Below, in pieces: positions 18,313-26,572 of a stretch of DNA of 64,000 bases; within the stretch, counting starts at the first letter, position 1, and the number at the start of each line of letters is the position of its first letter. Source of the DNA: JABDIY01 sp963803845 (GTDB lineage Bacteria; Actinomycetota; Acidimicrobiia; Acidimicrobiales; SZUA-35); the NCBI GenBank assembly GCA_963803845.1, contig CAWDNZ010000004.1, forward strand, positions 558,001-622,000, given 5' to 3'. The notes beneath the pieces were generated by a model that saw only the letters and a list, made by a program, of their open reading frames with translations, did not search any database and was not told the origin of the DNA. The translations under genes and the position numbers were made by a program.

Positions 18313-19313
18313 CCCGGGTACTGCTCGCCTTCGACAAGTTCCGGGGCACTGCACGGCGAGACGATCTTCACCACGCCGTCCGAACCGCCCTTGAGGCGGC
18401 AGGGCACACTGTCACCGAGTCGCTGCTCAGCGATGGTGGCGAGGGTTCGCTGGAAACGGTCGGCGGGGCCAACAGAACTTCGATCGTGACCGGACCCCTG
18501 GGCGATCCAGTGTCGGCCGGGTGGCGGATGGATGACAAGGGAACCGGGCATCCGGTTGCATTCATCGAGATGGCTGAGGCCAGTGGACTGGCGTTGGTCG
18601 GCGGCGCTGAAGGTAACGATGCCCTTTCGGCAAACACCTACGGAACCGGCGAACTCATCGCCCTCGCGCATGCCGAAGGAGCCAAGGAGATCACGGTCTT
18701 CGTTGGAGGCTCGGCCACCACCGACGGAGGCCTGGGGGCACAACGAGCCATGCCACTTCCGCCTCGGCTTCGATCAACGACGATTACGGTCGCCGTAGAC
18801 GTGGAAACGCACTTCACCGATGCTGCCAAAGAGTTCGGTCCTCAGAAAGGGGCGTCCCCCGCCCAGGTCGAGCTACTCACCCGCCGGCTGCAAAGGTTGG
18901 CCGACATCTACATGGAGCAATATGGAGTCGATGTTCGCATCCTTCCGGGAGCGGGTGCGGCGGGAGGATTGGCCGGTGGACTCGCGGCGGTGGGTGCCAG
19001 AATCGCTTCCGGTTTTGATGTCCTGGCAGAGGCGGCACGCTTGGACGAGGCGTTGGCCGGTGTGGATGTCGTCGTCACCGGCGAGGGTTTCTGTGACGCC
19101 AATTCGTTCTCCGGGAAAGTCGTTGGGGGCGTATCGAGATGGGCTCGGACCGCCGACGTCCCAGTGCTCGCTGTGGTTGGTGACACCGATCTCGAACCGG
19201 GCGAGATCCCCCAGCATGTTCGGGTGAATAGCCTCGCCAGCCGGTTCGGTTTGGATCGAGCTCTCACCGAGACGGTGGACCTAGTAGCGCAGGTGGTCTG
19301 TGCAAGCATCTGA
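18309..19313 (+). CDS. Glycerate kinase (GlxK/GarK family), probable CTG start
   Basis: The enzyme phosphorylates D-glycerate with ATP, feeding it into glycolysis. Hallmarks are VLLAFDKFRG at the N-terminus, SLLSDGGEGS, GGSATTDGG, FGPQKGA, LPGAGAAGGLAGGLAAVGAR and VVTGEGFCDANS. From 18255 the frame is open, but no ATG, GTG or TTG occurs before 18486, which would cut off the first ~60 conserved residues. CTG at 18309 gives (M)TRVLLAFDKFRG, exactly the family start, and overlaps the upstream TGA as CTGA, mimicking the ATGA coupling used elsewhere. At about 334 residues it is short for the family because the loop after GGLGAQ is reduced. Confidence 0.85.
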   Translation: MTRVLLAFDKFRGTARRDDLHHAVRTALEAAGHTVTESLLSDGGEGSLETVGGANRTSIVTGPLGDPVSAGWRMDDKGTGHPVAFIEMAEASGLALVGGAEGNDALSANTYGTGELIALAHAEGAKEITVFVGGSATTDGGLGAQRAMPLPPRLRSTTITVAVDVETHFTDAAKEFGPQKGASPAQVELLTRRLQRLADIYMEQYGVDVRILPGAGAAGGLAGGLAAVGARIASGFDVLAEAARLDEALAGVDVVVTGEGFCDANSFSGKVVGGVSRWARTADVPVLAVVGDTDLEPGEIPQHVRVNSLASRFGLDRALTETVDLVAQVVCASI

Positions 19314-19333
19314 ACACGATCTAGGGTAAGTGC

Positions 19334-19546
19334 ATGGCACTCGAGCCCAGCGGAAGATCCGACCTCAGCCCCCCCACAATGCCATTGGCGCTACGCGTGG
19401 TTGGAGGCGTCACCGTCGCCATTGTGGTGTTACTCGTGCTCCGCTGGATTTTTGGGATTCTCTGGACTCTGGTCCGGCTCGGAATCTTCGTGGCAGTCCT
19501 GGTGGGCATCATCTATGCCGTTCAGCAGTTCCGCTCCAAGGATTAG
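19334..19546 (+). CDS. Small membrane protein, unknown function
   Basis: The 70-residue product has two closely spaced hydrophobic segments (about residues 19-43 and 46-63) that could form a hairpin in the membrane, and ends QQFRSKD. It follows glycerate kinase by 20 bp. Its stop TAG overlaps the stop of the convergent rlmB gene. I do not recognise the family; the amino acid composition and codon use support a real gene. Confidence 0.7.
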   Translation: MALEPSGRSDLSPPTMPLALRVVGGVTVAIVVLLVLRWIFGILWTLVRLGIFVAVLVGIIYAVQQFRSKD

Positions 19547-20532
19547 TCAGGAGCCACGGAGGTCGGCGGCTCGTGCTGGGAGCGCTGCCGAACGACCTCA
19601 AAACAAGCGGCCGAGGTTGCCATGGCCACGTTCAGGCTGTTGAGCTGGCCCAACAAGGGCAAACTAGCCAAAACATCCACGCGTTTGCGCACCAATTGCG
19701 ACAGTCCTTTGCCTTCCGCACCTAGGACCAACGCCACCGGTCGGCGGCCGGAGAGGTTCACGTCAAACAGGCGTGTGGGAGCGTCGGCTTCGAGACCGAC
19801 GGTCAGAACTCCGGCCTTGGAGAGTTCAGTGAGTGTTGCGGGCACCCCGCCAACCAATCCCATCGGCAAGTGTTCGATTGCGCCAGCTGCGGTTTTTGTG
19901 ACCGTGGGGCTCACGTGAACTGCCCGATGCCGTGGCAACAGCACACCCGTGACGCCGGCACACTCGGCGGTGCGGAGAATCGCACCAAGATTCTGGGGAT
20001 CGGTAATGCCGTCCAAAACGAGCAGGAACGGATTCTTCACCGAGAGAAGATTTGACAGCGACCGCTCCTGGAGCGGCTTGGCCTTCGCCAGCACGCCTTG
20101 ATGGCTCATGGTGAGCGCGTCGGCATCGAATCGTTTGCGCGTTACCGACTTCAGTGGAATCTGTAGATCAGCGGCCAGTTCGCGAATGTCCGTCAGAATG
20201 TCGGCATCGTCGAGATCCTCGATCATCAGGATCTCGTTGACCGGTCGCTTCTGGGCCAAAAGAAGTTCTCGGACTGCTTGCCGACCCTCCACCTGGTCTC
20301 CGCCCAGGCCTTTCCTAGCGCCTGAGCGTCGATTGGAGGGGGGTTGGGATCGGCTGCTGGGTTTGCCTCCCGAACGCCGCTTGCGGGCCCGCGGCTCAGC
20401 GGGATCACCGGTCACGGGACGGGTGCCTCGCGCCCCCTGACCGCGCTTGGGTCCTCGTGAGCCGGGACCAGTTTGTTTTGGCGTTCCCCGGGCTCCGGTC
20501 CGTCCGCCCTTGCCTCTATTGCTCTGATTCAT
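19543..20532 (-). CDS. rlmB: 23S rRNA 2'-O-ribose methyltransferase, RlmB/TrmH (SpoU) family
   Basis: RlmB-type enzymes methylate the 2'-OH of G2251 in 23S rRNA using S-adenosylmethionine. The product (329 residues) begins with a ~75-residue Arg/Gly/Lys-rich extension that may bind RNA. The substrate-binding domain (VEGRQAVRELL) follows, then the SPOUT knot: LDGITDPQNLGAILRTAE, VLGAEGKGLS and LPLLGQLNSLNVAMATS. The ATG at 20532 overlaps the ispDF stop (ATGA), which fixes the start and indicates co-transcription. Confidence 0.92.
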   Translation of the reverse strand: MNQSNRGKGGRTGARGTPKQTGPGSRGPKRGQGARGTRPVTGDPAEPRARKRRSGGKPSSRSQPPSNRRSGARKGLGGDQVEGRQAVRELLLAQKRPVNEILMIEDLDDADILTDIRELAADLQIPLKSVTRKRFDADALTMSHQGVLAKAKPLQERSLSNLLSVKNPFLLVLDGITDPQNLGAILRTAECAGVTGVLLPRHRAVHVSPTVTKTAAGAIEHLPMGLVGGVPATLTELSKAGVLTVGLEADAPTRLFDVNLSGRRPVALVLGAEGKGLSQLVRKRVDVLASLPLLGQLNSLNVAMATSAACFEVVRQRSQHEPPTSVAPD

Positions 20533-21665
20533 GGTCCCACCATCAAGACGGTGGCCCAACACTGGACGCCTTCGGCCAATGCGGTAACACCCTCGGTTCG
20601 TTTGCCCTTTATTGTGACCGGTCCACCCGCCGCTTCGGACAGGTTTATTTCCATCGCCCTGCGGTGGGAGGAGATCTTCGGAGCGTCCAGCACCACGGTG
20701 CAGTCCGCATTGATGATCTTCCAGCCCGCCGCCCGCAGCCGCTCGGCGGCAACGCTCAAGAGCTCGATGCTGCTGGCTCCTTCGAACTGGGGATCGGTGT
20801 CGGGGAACATCACACCAATGTCGCCCATGCCGGCGGCGCTGAGCATGGCGTCGATGACCGAGTGAGCGATGACGTCGGCGTCACTGTGGCCCCGCAACCC
20901 GCTTGCCTCCGGAAACATCACACCACCCAACACGAGTTGACGGTGAGGATCGGTGGACCAGCGGTGCACGTCGAACCCTTGACCGCTGCGCAGCCGGTCC
21001 AACTCCGCGGATGGTTGCATGCCCATGAGTATCTCCGCCATTGCGAGGTCCTGCGCAACGGTGACCTTGATGTTCTTCGGATCGCCATCCACGGTTACGA
21101 CCGTGCCACCCATGGCACTCACCAGTGTTGCGTCGTCGGTGGCGTCGCCGCCAGCGCGATGAGCGCCCATTATCAACTCAAAATCGAATCCTTGGGGGGT
21201 TTGTACACCAACAAATTGGGTGCGATCAACGGGATCCCCGGCGACCGATCGCAGTGAATCCGTGACCGGCACGACGGGAACAACCGCCTGGGCGCCCGCA
21301 GCAAGGGCCTTGACCACTCGCTGCACAACCTCTGGCGGGACGGCCGGGCGGGCAGCGTCGTGGATCAGAACATGTGACGGTTGGAGATGAGCGAGTGCAT
21401 CGAGACCAGCCTTCACCGACGCGGTGCGGGTGGTACCCCCTCGTACAACAACGGTCATCAGATCGGCGGCCTCGCTGCGATGGTCCGGCACGAAGCCCTC
21501 TGGGGCCACCACGACCACCGCATCACTGACAGCCGCCACCGCCCGTACCGAATGCTCCAGCACCCGGATTCCCCCAATCCGTCGGAGCTGCTTGGGAACC
21601 CCTCCCCCGGCTGTGGCCATGCGGGAACCGGTCCCGCCCGCTACAACGACGGAGCACAATCGCAT
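20529..21665 (-). CDS. ispDF: Bifunctional IspD-IspF (MEP pathway)
   Basis: The fused enzyme catalyses two steps of isoprenoid precursor synthesis: cytidylylation of MEP (IspD) and formation of MEcPP (IspF). The IspD part starts MRLCSVVVAGGTGSRM, with the nucleotide-binding Gly-rich loop, and includes HDAARPAV. The IspF part (from about residue 220) has GQGFDVHR, GHSDADVIAHSVIDAM, FPDTDPQFEG and the zinc-binding Asp/His residues. The 378-residue length fits the fusion. Its start eight bases after the crp stop, and the ATGA overlap with rlmB, suggest one transcript. Confidence 0.95.
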   Translation of the reverse strand: MRLCSVVVAGGTGSRMATAGGGVPKQLRRIGGIRVLEHSVRAVAAVSDAVVVVAPEGFVPDHRSEAADLMTVVVRGGTTRTASVKAGLDALAHLQPSHVLIHDAARPAVPPEVVQRVVKALAAGAQAVVPVVPVTDSLRSVAGDPVDRTQFVGVQTPQGFDFELIMGAHRAGGDATDDATLVSAMGGTVVTVDGDPKNIKVTVAQDLAMAEILMGMQPSAELDRLRSGQGFDVHRWSTDPHRQLVLGGVMFPEASGLRGHSDADVIAHSVIDAMLSAAGMGDIGVMFPDTDPQFEGASSIELLSVAAERLRAAGWKIINADCTVVLDAPKISSHRRAMEINLSEAAGGPVTIKGKRTEGVTALAEGVQCWATVLMVGP

Positions 21666-21672
21666 AGGTGGA

Positions 21673-22347
21673 TTATCGGGCTCGAAGCTCCAGCTGCGGG
21701 CGATTTCGGATGTGGTAGCGGCGGTCCCTTTGCTCGATCCAACCGAGACGCACGAAGCTGGCGATGGCCTTGTTGACCCGTTCCCGGCTGGCACCAACCA
21801 TTCCAGCCAGTTCTTCTTGGGTTACGGGGAGGGCGAAGTCGTCGCTCTCACCAGCGATCTCGAGGAGGCGTTTGGCGGTACGGCCGGTGACGTCGAGAAA
21901 GACGGAGTCCGCCAATACGCCATCCATCGCTCGTAAACGGCCGGCGAGGAGAGCTACCACCCGCCAGAGCTGCGCGGGCTGCTCCTCATACAGGCGTTTG
22001 AGTGGGCCGTAGGGGATTACCAGAACCTCTGAGGGTTCCAGCGCTCGCCCGTCGGTAGATCGGTTGGCTTTGTCGAACAGGGGCATCTCACCGAAGAGAT
22101 CACCCTTTTCCATCAGCGCCACCACGCTCTCTCTGCCATCGATCGAACGATTCACCATGGCCACACGGCCCGAGAGGGTGACGAAGAGTTCGGCCGGTTC
22201 ATCGTCTTCCCTGAACAGCACGTCACCGCGCTTGAGTTTTTTCATTTCCGACTGGGTGGCAATTACCGCCAACGTGTCGGTATCCAACTCGGAGAACAAC
22301 TCAACTTCGGACAGCAGCGCCGGATCAATCACCTCTCTACCGTACAT
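21673..22347 (-). CDS. Crp/Fnr family transcriptional regulator
   Basis: The product (about 224 residues) has an N-terminal cyclic-nucleotide-binding beta-roll (about residues 10-125, with GDLFGEMPLFDKANRSTDGR in the place of the phosphate-binding cassette) and a C-terminal winged helix (VTQEELAGMVGASRERVNKA). The cassette carries Ser-Thr rather than the Arg-Ser-Ala of typical CRPs, though GlxR-type proteins vary. It probably controls carbon or energy genes. The start is uncertain: the ATG at 22347 is used, but GTG codons at 22368 and 22332 are alternatives. The gene is divergent from radA. Confidence 0.88.
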   Translation of the reverse strand: MYGREVIDPALLSEVELFSELDTDTLAVIATQSEMKKLKRGDVLFREDDEPAELFVTLSGRVAMVNRSIDGRESVVALMEKGDLFGEMPLFDKANRSTDGRALEPSEVLVIPYGPLKRLYEEQPAQLWRVVALLAGRLRAMDGVLADSVFLDVTGRTAKRLLEIAGESDDFALPVTQEELAGMVGASRERVNKAIASFVRLGWIEQRDRRYHIRNRPQLELRAR

Positions 22348-22469
22348 CTTGTTTGTGCAGGATGTCACAAGTCTTGCTGGTGTTCCTTGGTGTTCCTTTT
22401 CGATGTTCGGGAATGACGCTGATCGCTCACCCCCCGGAAGGTGTCACACCCCCTGACGAAGATGGAGCC

Positions 22470-23822
22470 ATGGCAAGAAACTCCAAGCAATATCTTTGTT
22501 CCAACTGCAGCCAGATCCATGGCAAATGGTCTGGCCGCTGCGATCACTGCACAGAATGGGGCACTCTGGGCGAACGGCCTGCGTCGGTGGCCTCAGTGGT
22601 GCGGTCCCCAACCGACACCCAACGATTGTGCGACGTTGATCAGGCTCAGTCCATACCGGTTCCCACCACCGTCGAAGAAATCGACCGGGTGCTCGGCGGT
22701 GGGTTTGTACCCGGTTCGGTCACCCTCCTGTCTGGCGAGCCCGGGATTGGGAAGAGCACGCTGGCCCTTCAGTTGGCTCTGCGAATTGCCAGAAGCGGTG
22801 CCGGCGTGGTGCTCGTCTCGGGCGAAGAGGCGCCCGCGCAGGTAGCGGCCCGAGCCTCTCGCATCCACCAGCACAGAGAAATGCCACCGACGGTCGAAGT
22901 GCTAGACACGGTTCGAACAGAAAGTGTGATCGACCTCATGGAGCGAGCCCGCCCGCAGATGCTGGTGGTCGACTCCGTGCAGATGCTGACCTATGGGGAC
23001 GATTCATCATCGCCCGGTTCGGCCAATCTCCTGCGCACCGTGGCCGGAGCTCTGGCCGATGCCGCCAAAGCGCTCGATGTTTCACTCCTGCTCATCGGCC
23101 ACGTCACCAAGGACGGCAGCCTGGCCGGACCACGAACGCTGGAACACCTTGTAGACACCGTGCTGAGTTTCGAGGGCGATCGCAGCAACGACCTTCGCTT
23201 TCTCCGTTCCATGAAACATCGGTTCGGCCCCACCAACGAGGTGGGACTCTTCGAGATGGCGGGAACGGGTCTACGCCCCGTGGCCGATGCCAGCGCCCGC
23301 TTTCTCGCTGACCGAAACCCGGACCTACCCGGCACCGCTGTGGTACCCGTACTCGATGGTCGACGTCCGGTGATGGTGGAGATTCAGGCGCTCGTGCGCC
23401 GCCATTCCTCGGACTCCAATATCACCAGCCACGGCGTTCCACGCGGTCGGCTCAATCTCGTGGGCGCAGTCGCCCGCCAATACCTGACCGGTGTCATGAC
23501 CGGCGCCGACATCCTGGTATCGGCCGCAGGAGGAGCCAAGGTCACCGACCCTGGGGCCGATCTCGCCATGCTGGTTGCCTCGGTATCGGCCCAGCTGGAG
23601 CTTCCCCTTTCTCCCCGACTGGCCGTGTGCGGCGAAATTGGCCTGAGCGGCGAGCTTCGGCGAGTCTCATCGATGGAACGCCGGTTGCATGAGGCTTACA
23701 GATTGGGATTCAACGAGTGCATCGTGCCTCGGTCATGCCCGGACGGCCCAACTGGGCTCAACCTCCGCCGATGCGCAACCATCATGGAAGCCATCCAGGT
23801 GTTCGCAGCTGTTCCTACCTGA
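22470..23822 (+). CDS. radA: DNA repair protein RadA (Sms)
   Basis: RadA is a RecA-like helicase that processes recombination intermediates. The 450-residue product has the N-terminal C4 zinc finger (CSNCSQIHGKWSGRCDHC), Walker A GEPGIGKST, Walker B MLVVDSVQM and a C-terminal Lon-protease-like domain. The RadA-specific KNRFG motif reads KHRFG here. The ATG at 22470 follows GATGGAGCC and directly precedes the zinc finger. It pairs with disA 31 bp downstream, as in many Gram-positive bacteria. Confidence 0.96.
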   Translation: MARNSKQYLCSNCSQIHGKWSGRCDHCTEWGTLGERPASVASVVRSPTDTQRLCDVDQAQSIPVPTTVEEIDRVLGGGFVPGSVTLLSGEPGIGKSTLALQLALRIARSGAGVVLVSGEEAPAQVAARASRIHQHREMPPTVEVLDTVRTESVIDLMERARPQMLVVDSVQMLTYGDDSSSPGSANLLRTVAGALADAAKALDVSLLLIGHVTKDGSLAGPRTLEHLVDTVLSFEGDRSNDLRFLRSMKHRFGPTNEVGLFEMAGTGLRPVADASARFLADRNPDLPGTAVVPVLDGRRPVMVEIQALVRRHSSDSNITSHGVPRGRLNLVGAVARQYLTGVMTGADILVSAAGGAKVTDPGADLAMLVASVSAQLELPLSPRLAVCGEIGLSGELRRVSSMERRLHEAYRLGFNECIVPRSCPDGPTGLNLRRCATIMEAIQVFAAVPT

Positions 23823-23853
23823 CTCAGAAGTAGATCGCAAGTAGACTAGGCGG

Positions 23854-24933
23854 ATGGGACACACTTCTGAGCGAGCACTATTGCGAGTTCTCGCCCAGAT
23901 CGCTCCCGGTACGCCCCTTCGAGAAGGGCTCGATCGAGTGCTCCAATCCGGCCGTGGTGGGCTGATCGTTGTTGGCGACAGCCCTGAGGTTCTCAATATC
24001 TGCTCGGGCGGGTTCCTGCTGGACTCTGCATTCACTCCCCAGCGCCTAGCCGAGGTCGCCAAGATGGATGGGGCGATCATCCTTGCCGCGGACGCCAGCC
24101 GGATCGCGCGGGCCAATGTGCATTTGGTTCCCAACCCCAACGTGCCAACATCAGAAACCGGTACCCGGCACCGCACCGCAGAACGAGTGGCTCGGTCACT
24201 CGATGTTGCGGTCGTAGCGGTTTCCCAGAGCCGGAAGGAGATCCAGGTCTACATCTCTGAGGACCGCCACTCGTTGGAGCCGGTTAGCCGACTTCTGGAG
24301 CGGTCCAACCAGGCGATCCAGACGCTGGAGCGATACCGCAGCCGGCTCGGAAGCGTCTCGGCCAATCTTTCTGCTCTCGAAGTGGAGAATCTCGTGACAT
24401 TACGTGACGTTGTAGAAGTCCTTCAACGCACCGAGATGGTGGCCCGCATCGCCAACGAGATCGAACTCAATCTGGTAGAGCTTGGCTCTGACGGTCGCCT
24501 CGTGCGCCTCCAGCTCGAAGAACTCATGGGCGGCGTGATCGACGATCGACGCCTGTTGATCCGTGACTACTTCACCGAAGACGCCGGATTCCATATCGAA
24601 CAAGCCATGGATGCCCTGGCTGAATTGAGCGACGATGCGCTCTTCAACGAAGAGGTTCTTGCCAAGACATTGCACCTCTCGGCATCGGTTACGGATCTCG
24701 ATGGCTCGTTGGAATCTCGTGGTTACCGACTCCTGTCCAAGGTCCCCCGTCTTACGCCCATGATGGTCGACGACATCGTGGATCGGTTCGAAAACCTCGA
24801 TGCGGTCCTAGGGGCAACAGCAGCCGAACTTCAGGAGGTCGAGGGAATCGACCCGTTCCGGGCCCGGAGCGTGAAAGAGAGCCTCACCCAGCTGGTGGAA
24901 ACATCCATTCTCGACCGGCTGCAACGATCCTGA
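23854..24933 (+). CDS. disA: DNA integrity scanning protein DisA (diadenylate cyclase)
   Basis: DisA makes c-di-AMP from two ATP and slows synthesis on meeting branched DNA. The 359-residue product has the DAC domain with the catalytic DGA (AKMDGAIIL) and RHRTAERVA motifs at about residues 70-110, a helical linker, and C-terminal HhH DNA-binding motifs (EVEGIDPFRARSVKE). It follows radA closely and probably shares its transcript. An inverted repeat at its 3' end may terminate it. Confidence 0.97.
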   Translation: MGHTSERALLRVLAQIAPGTPLREGLDRVLQSGRGGLIVVGDSPEVLNICSGGFLLDSAFTPQRLAEVAKMDGAIILAADASRIARANVHLVPNPNVPTSETGTRHRTAERVARSLDVAVVAVSQSRKEIQVYISEDRHSLEPVSRLLERSNQAIQTLERYRSRLGSVSANLSALEVENLVTLRDVVEVLQRTEMVARIANEIELNLVELGSDGRLVRLQLEELMGGVIDDRRLLIRDYFTEDAGFHIEQAMDALAELSDDALFNEEVLAKTLHLSASVTDLDGSLESRGYRLLSKVPRLTPMMVDDIVDRFENLDAVLGATAAELQEVEGIDPFRARSVKESLTQLVETSILDRLQRS

Positions 24934-24958
24934 GAGCGGCGCACAACCAGACTCTCAG
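24930..24958. terminator. Inverted repeat between convergent disA and the lipoprotein-HAD gene
   Basis: CTGAGAG (24930-24936) and CTCTCAG (24952-24958) form a 7-bp stem with a 15-base loop, spanning both stop codons. It could terminate both genes. The stem is short and there is no T-run, so support is modest. Confidence 0.35.
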
Positions 24959-26475
24959 TTGACGGTGACCTCGGCGGGAACTTCGGGCACATCGAAGCTC
25001 CGCAAAATCGAATGGCCCCGCGCCTCATCGGCCGCCGCATGCGGAGCGAACCATGCCGTGCGATATCCCAAGGCGCGGGCGGCATCGAGAATGTCCAGCT
25101 GATCGTCAACCACCAAGATATTGGCCGGCGGTTCGCCGGTGAGGCGGCGCAGCACCTCGAAAATCGGCCGATCCGGCTTGCGAACACCTACCGCGCCGCT
25201 GATCACCCACGGGTCGATCAACGTGTCGAGACTGTGTCGTTTCCGCAGCTTCCGTACCCATGCGGCAGAGTCGTTGGTGATACAGGCCACTCGAACTTCT
25301 CGGTCTCGAAGCGATCGAAGAAAGCGAACCACACCGGGCATCAGGGCGTGGAGGGACAGGTACTCATCATCAAGTTCATCAGGATCGCCTTCCACACCGA
25401 CCGCGGCCCAGAATGCGGCCGGTTCGATACGACCGAGACTGAGCTGGCGAGCCCGGCTGGCGATCTCATCTGCGGTCAGGTGAGACCCTCGCTCGAAACA
25501 GAACGGGACGAGAACATCGGCGACATCAGCTGCGGTTCCATAGAGCACTCCCATGCCGTCGAGTGCCACGACCGTGGGATTGGCCGAGACAGGGACTTCG
25601 GACCCGCTCTCTGTGAGCACCAGCTCATGGGTCCCCTTCTTGGGGGCGCGGGCCGAGGGTCGTTTGGAGACCGGCTTGGCCTTTGCCTGCTGCCGCCCCT
25701 GAACCACCCGGAGCACTACCGACGCAGCAACCAGCAGCGCCAAGATGCCAGCAATGACCGAAACACCCAGGGCTACCAATGCACCGATCTCGCGAGTGCT
25801 GGCCTCGGATCGGACCGGAACTGGCTGGGACTGCGCCAGCGACATCTCCCAGAAACGGGTGCTCGATTCAGGCGCAAGATCGGAGCGCACACCGTTTGAC
25901 CCTTCTGGAGGTACTTCGCCCGGCAGCGTTATGGAAAGCACGATCGAAGTTTGAGTGAGATCCGCACCCAAACGGGCTGCGAATGACTCAAGCGACTCCC
26001 CCAGAAGTATGTCGAGTTCGCTGTCGGTGAACGAAGAGAGACCGGCCGGTGCAATTTCGCCGGTTACGGCATATTCCACCTGTGCGAAGCTATTGATCCG
26101 CTCCAACTGGAAGTCCGAAAAGACCATGCCGTCGCTGATGTCCGCCATTACCTCGCTGAACTGTGCGGGGTTGGCGAACGCTTTGCTCGCCTGAATTCGG
26201 GTGCGACCGTCATCGGTGAGCTCCCGCGGTTCCACCACCCACCCCGCCGCCCGAACGTCAGCAAGAGCGATCCCCGCCGACTCGAGATCGGGTAATTGCC
26301 CCGCTACCTCGGGGTCTAGGATCAACGCCACCGCCACTGTTCCCGATCCGTCTTCGGCCACGTTGATCGCCGTCAGGACTTCTGCGTTACATGCCGACAG
26401 AATCAGAAGCGCCACGCCGAAAAGCAGCGGCCACAAGCATTTCAGCAGTCGGAAGCGAGATTGTGCCGAGTTCAC
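24955..26475 (-). CDS. LppM-like lipoprotein domain fused through a membrane segment to a HAD domain
   Basis: From the GTG at 26475 the 506-residue product starts with a signal peptide and lipobox (LILSAC, Cys29). An extracellular domain like mycobacterial LppM follows (AINVAEDGSGTVAVALILD onward, residues 33-220). A transmembrane helix (about 229-258) and a basic linker lead to a cytoplasmic HAD-like hydrolase (300-500) with ACITNDS, VRKPDRPIFE and ILVVDDQLDIL. The first HAD motif reads ALDGMGVLYG: nucleophile Asp306 is present but the second Asp is Met308, so ordinary phosphatase action is doubtful. Longer upstream starts would overlap clpC. Its function is unknown. Confidence 0.85.
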   Translation of the reverse strand: MNSAQSRFRLLKCLWPLLFGVALLILSACNAEVLTAINVAEDGSGTVAVALILDPEVAGQLPDLESAGIALADVRAAGWVVEPRELTDDGRTRIQASKAFANPAQFSEVMADISDGMVFSDFQLERINSFAQVEYAVTGEIAPAGLSSFTDSELDILLGESLESFAARLGADLTQTSIVLSITLPGEVPPEGSNGVRSDLAPESSTRFWEMSLAQSQPVPVRSEASTREIGALVALGVSVIAGILALLVAASVVLRVVQGRQQAKAKPVSKRPSARAPKKGTHELVLTESGSEVPVSANPTVVALDGMGVLYGTAADVADVLVPFCFERGSHLTADEIASRARQLSLGRIEPAAFWAAVGVEGDPDELDDEYLSLHALMPGVVRFLRSLRDREVRVACITNDSAAWVRKLRKRHSLDTLIDPWVISGAVGVRKPDRPIFEVLRRLTGEPPANILVVDDQLDILDAARALGYRTAWFAPHAAADEARGHSILRSFDVPEVPAEVTVN

Positions 26476-26572
26476 CGCTTTGAGACTACTTTCCGCCGCG
26501 ACGCGACACTGCGGATGGGTCAACACTGGACCGATGCGCAGCGCCTTGTCTCGTGAGATGGGCCGGTTGGCC

